This document shows, piece after piece, positions 7,050 through 12,657 of a stretch of DNA of 13,706 nucleotides (position 1 is the stretch's first letter; every line of letters begins with the position of its first letter). Position numbers and translations under genes: made by a program. The stretch lies in assembly GCA_030625905.1 (NCBI GenBank), contig DAOUQA010000038.1:1-13706 (forward strand). Reading direction: 5' to 3'. A model generated the notes under the pieces. The model was not told the DNA's origin, ran no database searches, and worked only from the letters and a program-made list of their open reading frames with translations. The stretch comes from Kiritimatiellales bacterium. Lineage in GTDB: Bacteria; Verrucomicrobiota; Kiritimatiellia; Kiritimatiellales; Pontiellaceae.

Positions 7050-7078
7050 AATATAGGCTATCTGTCACACTTGCGCAA
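7050..7078 (-). promoter_or_regulatory. Probable regulator promoter, giving a leaderless transcript
   Basis: On the minus strand TTGCGC (7078-7073) and TATATT (7055-7050) are separated by exactly 17 bp. The -10 ends 7 nt before ATG 7042, so the transcript should start at or within a base or two of the start codon, which fits the lack of any Shine-Dalgarno sequence. The -35 is the centre of the palindrome at 7063-7086, so a bound repressor would block RNA polymerase. Confidence 0.6.
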
Positions 7079-7086
7079 GTGTGACA
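7063..7086. promoter_or_regulatory. 24-bp perfect palindromic operator in the regulator promoter
   Basis: TGTCACACTTGC is followed directly by its exact complement. Outside this core a further pair, TATAGGC (7052-7058) and GCCTATA (7088-7094), extends the symmetry to 43 bp with a break. The core recurs at 6483-6518. Long uninterrupted symmetry over a -35 box, next to a winged-helix gene, is the expected layout of an autoregulatory operator. Confidence 0.7.
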
Positions 7087-7164
7087 CGCCTATAATGGGA
7101 ATTGTTGCACAGGTTCGCCAGCCTGCGGCGCGCGGAGAGAGTGATGGGAAAGGGAAGGGACGTC

Positions 7165-8202
7165 CTATTCCCGGCTTTCGGGCTGGCGGATGGCGACGAG
7201 TGTGTCGCCGAGCTGGAGGCGGGTGTCGGGGCCGGGATCGAAGGAGGTCTGGCCGGCGGGGTGCTTAATGGCGATGACCATGCCGCCAAGGGTTTGCCGG
7301 ACGCGTGCCTCGGCCAGGGTTTTACCCAATATGTCGCTTTCTTCGTCCACCGGATATTCAAAGACCTGCAAGGCGATGCTTTTGTCCCTTGTAACGAGTT
7401 CGACGAGATCGACGACCGAGGGTCGGGTGATAAGCTGGGCGATCTGGTTGGCTCCGGAAGCGATGGGCGAGACGACCCGCGTGGCACCGGCTTTCTGGAA
7501 CTTGCGCGTGTTTTCAGGGTCGTGGACACGGGCTATGATCCGCAGGGTGTTGCATAGGCCGCTGGCGGTCAGGGTGAGAAAAAGGTTTTCGGCATCGCTG
7601 TCAAGCGTTGCAACAAGCGAGTCGGCTTCGCAAATATTCGCGGCATCAAGGGTTTCCTCCTCGGTGGCGTCGCCCGCAATGTAGGGGATGTTCTGCTCCC
7701 CCAGTCGCTTGGCGATCTCTTCGCTCTGCTCGATCACGACAAACGGTTTATTGGCGGCCTGCAGCTCGGCAACAACCCGGCTGCCGGTTCGACCGTAGCC
7801 GCATACGATGGTGTGTTGCTTCATTTGGGCAATTCTTTTCATCATGGTTCTTCTCCCTAGGACATTGGTCAGGCTGCGCTGGAAAAGGAATTCAACGAGG
7901 CGGGTCAGGCAATAGGCCATCAAGCCGACTCCGAAGAAAATAAGCAGGGTCGTCAGGATGCGACCCAACCCGGAAAGCTCGTGAACCTCGCCAAACCCGA
8001 CCGTGGAGACGGTGATGATGGTCATGTAGAAGCAGTCGGACCAGTTCCAGCCCTCGATAAGGCGATAGCCAACTACGCCGGCAAACATGACGATGTCGAT
8101 ACCGACAATCCCTTTGCGCAGCCCGGCGCGGAGCTGTTCGTTGATTCCCTTGAACCTCATTTGGTCTTTAGGCTCCCACTCATGTTGCATGGAGTAAAGC
8201 AC
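7165..8202 (-). CDS. Two-helix potassium channel with RCK (TrkA-N and TrkA-C) domains
   Basis: 345 residues if begun at GTG 8202. It has the MthK layout: one transmembrane helix (about 33-50), a pore loop with selectivity filter TVGFGE at 67-72 (a variant of TVGYGD), a second helix (about 82-105), then a cytoplasmic RCK domain with the nucleotide fold GYGRTG at 135-140 and a TrkA-C domain to the end. Such channels pass potassium and are gated by calcium or nucleotides bound to the RCK ring. The start is uncertain: GTG 8202, ATG 8190 and ATG 8160 all retain the pore and none has a good ribosome site. By contrast Met120-Met121, just before the RCK domain, has an excellent one. The gene ends 122 bp before the regulator start. 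Confidence 0.9.
   Translation of the reverse strand: MLYSMQHEWEPKDQMRFKGINEQLRAGLRKGIVGIDIVMFAGVVGYRLIEGWNWSDCFYMTIITVSTVGFGEVHELSGLGRILTTLLIFFGVGLMAYCLTRLVEFLFQRSLTNVLGRRTMMKRIAQMKQHTIVCGYGRTGSRVVAELQAANKPFVVIEQSEEIAKRLGEQNIPYIAGDATEEETLDAANICEADSLVATLDSDAENLFLTLTASGLCNTLRIIARVHDPENTRKFQKAGATRVVSPIASGANQIAQLITRPSVVDLVELVTRDKSIALQVFEYPVDEESDILGKTLAEARVRQTLGGMVIAIKHPAGQTSFDPGPDTRLQLGDTLVAIRQPESRE
7843..7858 (-). promoter_or_regulatory. Internal ribosome-binding site and start inside the potassium channel gene
   Basis: On the minus strand AGGGAG (7858-7853) is 7 nt before the tandem ATG codons for Met120 (7845-7843) and Met121. The motif resembles the site of the YjbQ-family gene (AGGGAG before ATG 10590). 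Translation from here would give a soluble RCK protein of about 226 residues. In MthK a known internal start at Met107 produces just such free RCK subunits for the gating ring. Confidence 0.6.
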
Positions 8203-8214
8203 AGGGAGGGACTA

Positions 8215-8364
8215 TTTTCGGTTTTTGACTTCTGGGTTTTGATTTATTGGTCTACGACAGCTTTTTCTGCTTCTAGAGGCCAACGCCGCTTGCTTGTCCG
8301 CCGTAGCCTTGGCGAAGGAGGAAGTTCATAAAATCGGCAATCGAAAATCTAAAATCGGAAATGG
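8215..8364. repeat. Inverted-repeat element with 7-bp arms (TTTTTGA / AAAATCG) and a nested palindrome
   Basis: The left arm, 8215-8249, is five heptamers in phase with consensus near TTTTTGR. The right arm, 8330-8364, is five heptamers of opposite sense, two of them exactly AAAATCG. Between them at about 8297-8322 lies a second, G/C-rich imperfect palindrome (TCCGCC..GCCTTGGCGAAGG). The element occupies most of the 222-bp gap between the divergent channel and amidase genes, where both promoters should be; no convincing -35/-10 pair was found for either. Confidence 0.7.
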
Positions 8365-8424
8365 ATCGAATCGGCTCTTTCCAAACATAAATGTTTTTTA
8401 GTACCGTTGGTCGCTGAGGTTTAA

Positions 8425-9387
8425 ATGCATTTAACGACCAGACAGCTATTCATTTCGCAAGTTGTTCTTCTTGCGGGTTCTGCCCTGCCGGCCCTGGCGG
8501 CCTCCGAAAACGTTTCGCTGGCCTACATTGCGCGCCTTTATTCCATGGGCAGCTCGACTTCCGGCAAGAAGGTCGTGATGAAAAACAAGTGGAACACCAT
8601 TGAGGTGGAAACCAACAGTCGCCGGGCGTGGATCAATGGGATAATGGTCTGGCTGCACCATCCGTGCCGCAAGTCCGGAAGTGGATGGGCGATTCGGGAG
8701 GTTGATTTCAAGAAGGGGATCGATCCCATCATGCGCGCCTATGCCCATGTACCCACCAGGACACCGCGCCTCGTTATGCTCGATCCCGGCCACGGCGGCA
8801 AGGACGCCGGCGCGGTCAGCCCCCGCAAGGTCTACGAAAAACTCGCCGTTCTTTCCATCGCCAAACGCGTCAAGGCGCATCTTGAAGCCAAGCAGGTCAC
8901 CGTTCAGCTAACCCGCAGCTCCGACACATTCATTCCCTTGCGGCAACGGAGCGAGATTGCCGCCAAGGCCGGGGCGGATCTTTTTGTGAGCATCCACGCC
9001 GACGGCGCGGACGATTCCAGCGCCAATGGGGTCGAAACCTTCGTCATGACCGCCGCTGGATGCGATTCCAGCAACCACTATGGCCAGGGCGGCGACAAGT
9101 CGCCGGGCCGGGGCAATCAATACGATGCCGCCAACGCCGTGCTCGGTTTTTCCATCCAAAGCAATCTGATCAAGACATCCAAGCGTTCGGATCGCGGCCT
9201 GCGCCGCGCCCGCTTTTCCGTTCTCAAGCACGCCCCTTGCCCCGGTGCGCTTGTCGAGTGCGGCTTCCTGACCAATCCCGAGGAAGAAGCCCTGATGATC
9301 GATGCCAACTATCGCGAGACTGTCGCCCGCGGCATTTCCAACGGGATTCTGGGCTACATCACCTTCGTCAACCGCGCCCGGAAATAG
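8425..9387 (+). CDS. Secreted N-acetylmuramoyl-L-alanine amidase (Amidase_3)
   Basis: 320 residues. A signal peptide (about 1-26, ending ALPALAA) sends it to the periplasm. Residues 27-110 form a small unrecognised N-terminal region that may help binding or regulation. The catalytic domain follows from about 115 to the end. Zinc ligands are visible as His123 in MLDPGHGGKDAGA, Glu138 and His191 in SIHADGA, with the catalytic Glu278 in VECGFLTNPEEE. Such enzymes cut the bond between MurNAc and the stem peptide, for daughter-cell separation or wall recycling. Start ATG 8425 has GAGG 6 nt upstream. It stands alone, divergent from the channel gene. Nothing essential is missing; which amidase subtype it is cannot be said. 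Confidence 0.93.
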   Translation: MHLTTRQLFISQVVLLAGSALPALAASENVSLAYIARLYSMGSSTSGKKVVMKNKWNTIEVETNSRRAWINGIMVWLHHPCRKSGSGWAIREVDFKKGIDPIMRAYAHVPTRTPRLVMLDPGHGGKDAGAVSPRKVYEKLAVLSIAKRVKAHLEAKQVTVQLTRSSDTFIPLRQRSEIAAKAGADLFVSIHADGADDSSANGVETFVMTAAGCDSSNHYGQGGDKSPGRGNQYDAANAVLGFSIQSNLIKTSKRSDRGLRRARFSVLKHAPCPGALVECGFLTNPEEEALMIDANYRETVARGISNGILGYITFVNRARK

Positions 9388-9411
9388 GCGGGGAATGTTT
9401 TCCTCCCGCTG

Positions 9412-9518
9412 GTCGGTTAAACGTTCGCTACACCCTGCACCAACGTTTCTCTCACTTCGTTCGGGTAAACGTTCCCTACACCGGGTTAGGCGGTGTTGGT
9501 GTAGAGACCGCCTACCCG
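9412..9518. repeat. REP-like hairpin and repeats beside a RayT remnant
   Basis: A hairpin pairs CGGGTTAGGCGGT (9482-9494) with ACCGCCTACCCG (9507-9518), with one bulged base and a 12-nt loop. Just before it, AAACGTTCGCTACACC and AAACGTTCCCTACACC form a direct repeat about 50 bp apart. REP sequences are typical partners of RayT (TnpA-REP) transposases, and a remnant of one starts 50 bp further on. The rest of the 9388-9856 gap holds nothing else recognisable. Confidence 0.55.
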
Positions 9519-9567
9519 AAGACTGGGTGCGACAGCAACCAGCGGTGCCCAGAGGAGCGGAAAGCAC

Positions 9568-9792
9568 TCAGTAGCGAATCGGAACAACCTCGCCTTGGAA
9601 CGGCCAATCCTCTGGCTGTTCAACCAGCCCCGCGCGAAGCGGGTTTTGATGGACATAGTTCCATTTTTCGGAGTAGCTCTCGCCATGGCGCAAAATGTGG
9701 TCGAAGGTCGAGAAGGTAATGAAGTAGACTGGTGCATCGTAGGATTGGAAAATGTGTTCAAGGCGGCGCGGTTTTCGGGGTTGGCTTTTCAT
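9568..9792 (-). pseudogene. Internally deleted REP-associated tyrosine transposase (RayT)
   Basis: 74 codons against about 180-220 for an intact RayT. The first 27 residues (RRLEHIFQSYDAPVYFITF) match the family N-terminus, and the last 47 (HILRHGESYSEKWNYVHQNP, then the AGLVEQPEDWPF block) match its C-terminus. The whole centre is missing, including the histidine pair (HUH motif) and the region normally holding the catalytic tyrosine. The join is in frame, so a short ORF survives, but it cannot be an active transposase. It has no nearby partner gene and lies next to a REP-like hairpin, consistent with an old mobile-element scar or a non-autonomous derivative. Confidence 0.8.
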
Positions 9793-9856
9793 TCATAAAG
9801 CATAGAAGTACGGCGTATTCTTGAAAAGCCTTATCTTGAATTTCCTTGCTTCGTGC

Positions 9857-10399
9857 CTACAACTTAATGAGCTGGAGGAATTCGTTGCGGGTGGAGGATT
9901 CCTTCCGGAAGCTGCCGAGCATGGCGGAGGTGACCATGCAGGAGTTTTGCTTTTCGACCCCGCGCATCATCATGCACAGGTGCTTTGCTTCGATCACGAC
10001 ACCGACGCCTTCGGGGGCGAGGGTTTCCATGAGGGTGTTGGCCACTTGGTTGGTAAGCCGTTCCTGGATCTGGAGGCGGCGGGCGAAGAGATCGACGATG
10101 CGTGCAAGCTTGCTTACACCAAGTACCTTGCCCTCGGGGATATAGCCAATGTGGCATTTTCCAAAGAAGGGGAGCATGTGGTGCTCGCACAGGCTGTACA
10201 GTTCGATGTCCTTGACGATGACCATGTGGTTGTCTTCGACTGTAAAGATGGCGTCGTTGATGACATCCTCGAGTTTCTCGTGGTAGCCCTTGGTCAGGAA
10301 CTCCATGGCCTTGGCCGCGCGGTCGGGGGTGTCGAGCAATCCTTCGCGTTCGGGGTCTTCGCCGATGTGTGAGAGCAGTTCTTTGTAGAGGTTGTCCAT
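9857..10399 (-). CDS. folE: GTP cyclohydrolase I
   Basis: 180 residues, typical of bacterial FolE. It converts GTP to dihydroneopterin triphosphate, the first step to folate and also the source of queuosine precursors. The zinc site is intact: Cys71 and His74 in CEHHMLPFFGKCHIGY, and Cys142 in HLCMMMRGV. Substrate-binding blocks GKVLGVSKLARIVDLFARRLQIQERLT and NEFLQLI are present. ATG 10399 has GGAG about 6 nt upstream. It ends next to the RayT remnant and is divergent from the YjbQ-family gene across 190 bp. Pairing with other folate genes is not seen here. Identity is secure. Confidence 0.97.
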   Translation of the reverse strand: MDNLYKELLSHIGEDPEREGLLDTPDRAAKAMEFLTKGYHEKLEDVINDAIFTVEDNHMVIVKDIELYSLCEHHMLPFFGKCHIGYIPEGKVLGVSKLARIVDLFARRLQIQERLTNQVANTLMETLAPEGVGVVIEAKHLCMMMRGVEKQNSCMVTSAMLGSFRKESSTRNEFLQLIKL

Positions 10400-10455
10400 G
10401 GGGATCTCCGTTTAATTGCCGCTGTTTATGGGAGAAGCTGGGGTTTATGTAAAGG

Positions 10456-10519
10456 CGTGAAATGTGATGAGTGAGCCGTGATCGGTGTCTTGTCACTTTG
10501 GAACGGAGAACCAAAGTGA
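10456..10519. repeat. Heptamer tract plus 9-bp hairpin between folE and the YjbQ-family gene
   Basis: Five 7-bp units in phase at 10456-10490 share GTGA or GTGT at positions 2-5 (for example CGTGAAA, CGTGATC). Immediately after, TCACTTTGG (10493-10501) pairs perfectly with CCAAAGTGA (10511-10519) across a 9-nt loop, followed by AAAAAG. The hairpin lies in the shared promoter region of two divergent genes. On either strand it lacks a U-tract, so it is not a clear terminator. Confidence 0.55.
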
Positions 10520-10589
10520 AAAAGAGCACAATAAAGGTATAGTGAGGAATTTAAACGTCAGGTAGGTTTCACGTTAAAAGGGAGAAGCC

Positions 10590-11006
10590 ATGAAATCGTA
10601 TAGAAAAGAACTCTGGTTCGAGGCGCCGCGGCGTCGGCAGATCATCCATATCACACCGCTGATCGAGGAGTGTCTGCGCGAGTCGGGGATTCAGGAGGGG
10701 ATATGCCTCGTGAATGCGATGCACATTACCGCGTCGGTATTCATCAACGACAATGAAAGCGGCCTGCACTCCGACTACGAAAAGTGGCTCGAAAAGCTCG
10801 CCCCCGAAAAGCCCTATTCGCAGTATGCCCACAACGGCTACGAGGACAACGCTGACGCCCATCTCAAGCGCACGATCATGGGCAGGGAGGTTGTCGTGGC
10901 GGTTACGGACGGCCAGCTCGACTTTGGCCCGTGGGAATCGATCTTCTACTACGAACTCGACGGCAAGCGCCGGAAGCGCGCTTTGGTGAAGATTATCGGG
11001 GAATAA
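10590..11006 (+). CDS. YjbQ-family protein (UPF0047)
   Basis: 138 residues, the normal length of this single-domain family. The conserved histidines are seen as His45 in NAMHITASVFINDNE, His81, and His91 in DNADAHLKR, with GQLDFGPWESIFYYELDGKRRKR near the end; in known structures these line a shared pocket. E. coli YjbQ has weak thiamine-phosphate synthase activity, but the true cellular role is not settled. Start ATG 10590 has an excellent site (AGGGAG, 7 nt). A TATAGT at 10538-10543 could be a -10, without a good -35. It is alone, divergent from folE. No thiamine gene is nearby, so context adds nothing to function. Confidence 0.92.
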   Translation: MKSYRKELWFEAPRRRQIIHITPLIEECLRESGIQEGICLVNAMHITASVFINDNESGLHSDYEKWLEKLAPEKPYSQYAHNGYEDNADAHLKRTIMGREVVVAVTDGQLDFGPWESIFYYELDGKRRKRALVKIIGE

Positions 11007-11013
11007 TTCCTTC

Positions 11014-11122
11014 GGAGTGCGGCAGCTTGATGCCGCTTTTAAATGAGCCACAGGCGAAACGCCGGAGTCATGCGGAAGGCTTGGCGCGGGCGTTTGAAAG
11101 CGCAATCAACCTTGCGCACTCC
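11014..11122. repeat. 109-bp inverted-repeat element, MITE-like
   Basis: Two 30-bp arms, 11014-11043 (opening GGAGTGCGGCAGCTTGATGC) and 11093-11122, are complementary at 23 of 30 positions. A 49-bp centre lies between. It begins 8 bp after the stop codon of the YjbQ-family gene. No transposase is encoded and target duplications are not evident. A 45-codon ORF (11043-11180) starting in the left arm is probably fortuitous. Confidence 0.65.
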
Positions 11123-11472
11123 CAAAGCTTCCTTTACCGCCATGTCTCTACGAAAGCCGTTGTCCGGCCACATCGCATAAGGATGGCAACTATAGCCAGA
11201 TCGTTATCTCCTCTGGACAGGGTACCTTCCTCTATACTGGATTCCAAGAGCCGCCGAGCGGAACCAATGCTGTTCCTGTTGACGGTGTCTCCTCCAATAT
11301 CGATGAAATTGTTGAAGTCGACGAAAGTGTTCTCGAAGAGCTTGAAACCGGGAAAATGCAGGCTAAGCTGAATAAAAAGCTGACGGAAGCTGCCAAGGAT
11401 TCCAGTGGCACTGAAGCCGTTGAAGAATGGCTTGAAACTTGCGGCGTTTTCGCCATCGCCGACGAAACCTAA
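11098..11472 (+). pseudogene. Start-less ORF, probably the 3' end of a decayed gene
   Basis: The frame ending at TAA 11470-11472 is open from 11098, but has no ATG until 11356, so a tool needing a start would miss it. From about 11182 the translation looks like real protein: YSQIVISSGQGTFLYTGF, then an acidic segment (IDEIVEVDESVLEELETG), a charged helix (KLNKKLTEAAKDSS), and an ending EEWLETCGVFAIADET. Upstream it runs into the inverted-repeat element, which may have removed the 5' part. I do not recognise the family. It may instead be a chance open frame, but the acidic-helical composition argues for coding origin. The rest of the 11007-11602 gap, apart from the repeat, shows nothing I can name. 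Confidence 0.4.
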
Positions 11473-11602
11473 TTAATCCGAGGTGCGGCTGTATGGAGAA
11501 GGGGGCGGAGTCAAAGTGCCAGCTTTTAGCCCCCGTCAGCGTTTTGCCGGATTTTTCTGGAATGGTGTTTGAATTGGCGTTGGTTTTCATTAAAACCTCC
11601 GC

Positions 11603-12241
11603 ATGGATTTTCTTAAAAAAATAGTTTTCTTGTCGATGGCGTTGTTCATTTTCCTGGCAATCCCTGTGTTTGCCGGGAACGCCGACATGGTGGCGCAGGA
11701 GAATGGCATTCTCGAAAACACGCAGGTTGCGTTGTTGCTACTGAGCGGAATTATCTTCACTATGAAGTCGTTCGCGGTGGCACGCCATATTCGCCGTATC
11801 CTTTGGCTGGGGGCATGGTTTTGTCTGTCGTGCATCTTGCGCGAGCTGGATGTCGAGGATCTGGCGGTGCCGCAATGGGTGGTTTGGGTCGGTAGTGGAA
11901 TGGGGCGGAACCTGATCATGGGCATCGGATGGATCGTTCTAGGCGTGCTCGCGATAAAATCGTATCCCGAACTAAAAGGCTCGTTCGGAAAGATGATCCG
12001 GTCGCGCACGGCCACCCTTGTATTTATTGCCGGAACCATGCTGTTGCTGGGGTCTTTGTTTGACCACACATCGATTATGGCCGAACATGAAAAGCTTTTG
12101 GAGGAAGCCTGCGAGACCCTTGGTTATTTTCTGCTGCTGTCGGCCGCATTCTTGTCCAAGTCCATTCTTCCGGTTTCTCCTGTGGTCCATATGGTGGCAG
12201 GGGGGGGCGCAGAACGGGTTTCTTCTTCTTTAGAAAGTTGA
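11603..12241 (+). CDS. Unrecognised six-helix membrane protein
   Basis: 212 residues. Six hydrophobic segments are visible at about 6-25, 36-58, 63-82, 92-121, 134-153 and 168-188; the first, ending PVFAG, could be a cleaved signal peptide. Between them lie small conserved-looking acidic motifs: ENGILENTQ, ILRELDVED and FDHTSIMAEHEKLLEEACETLG, which look like functional sites at the membrane face. I recall similar uncharacterised proteins near surface-polysaccharide genes but cannot name a family. ATG 11603 lacks a Shine-Dalgarno sequence. The last 12 residues follow an eight-G tract at 12200-12207. With one G more the protein would run 51 codons past the tract and end at 12360, overlapping the start of the next gene, so the C-terminus is uncertain. 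Confidence 0.65.
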   Translation: MDFLKKIVFLSMALFIFLAIPVFAGNADMVAQENGILENTQVALLLLSGIIFTMKSFAVARHIRRILWLGAWFCLSCILRELDVEDLAVPQWVVWVGSGMGRNLIMGIGWIVLGVLAIKSYPELKGSFGKMIRSRTATLVFIAGTMLLLGSLFDHTSIMAEHEKLLEEACETLGYFLLLSAAFLSKSILPVSPVVHMVAGGGAERVSSSLES

Positions 12242-12352
12242 GTAAAGCATTAATCCATCGGGCAAGGACTGTTCCGTCGAATATGCCGCCAATATTCGGA
12301 AGTCGTTCTTCTGGTCGTTTGCCGGAACAACAATCAAAAAGTGGCAGATGTG

Positions 12353-12657
12353 ATGAGTGAAATACCAATTATAATTGCATTCGATGAAAATTACCTGTTG
12401 CCGGCAAGGCGAAACAGCTTATCGCGGAGAATGACTTTTCCTGTCCAACCCAGGATTCCATGAACCTTCTCGGGTTCCAGAAAACGGTTCATTTGCCAGC
12501 GGAATACAAGGTCTATCTAAGCCCGAAAAGCATGAAGGGCAAAAAGAGGCGGGAGTATTTGGGGTTTCATGGCTGGAAATCATTTAGTGAAATGATTGAT
12601 GGCGCCGCTATTCTTCATTTTGTTGAAAACATTAAACCGTGGAATGATGATGATTAA
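12353..12657 (+). pseudogene. Glycosyltransferase family 8 remnant: both ends kept, centre lost
   Basis: The start, ATG 12353 (MSEIPIIIAFDENYLLPA), matches the N-terminus of GT8 enzymes, where the beta strand and FDxNY bind the nucleotide sugar. After about codon 17 the frame must change by one step, near 12403, to continue as AKQLIAENDFSCPTQDSMNL, which resembles the GT8 DQDxLN block, and then VHLPAEYKVY, AILHFVENIKPWND, the family's C-terminal HFxGxxKPW. About 180 residues, including the DxD metal site, are missing. An intact ORF of 65 codons survives from ATG 12460 but is only the tail. The stop TAA (12655-12657) overlaps the cysQ start, suggesting the original gene was translationally coupled to cysQ. 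Confidence 0.7.

Noticed and set aside
7091..7096. TATAAT on the plus strand beside the operator
   Set aside because: No -35 at a proper distance (TTGCGC is only 14 bp away) and only antisense sequence of the channel gene lies downstream.
8390..8400. AAACATAAATGTTT plus T-run near 8381-8400 as a terminator
   Set aside because: The stem is 6 A/T-rich pairs with a 2-nt loop and no gene ends upstream on that strand.
9060..9719. 219-codon ORF overlapping the amidase in another frame
   Set aside because: It overlaps a complete amidase with all catalytic residues and continues into the REP-like region; composition is that of a shadow frame.
11043..11180. 45-codon ORF starting in the inverted-repeat element
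   Set aside because: No ribosome site, very basic composition and origin within repeat sequence make a chance frame more likely.
11507..11538. GGGGGC..GCCCCC pair considered as a terminator
   Set aside because: The loop is about 20 nt, the stem only 6 bp, and no T-run follows directly.
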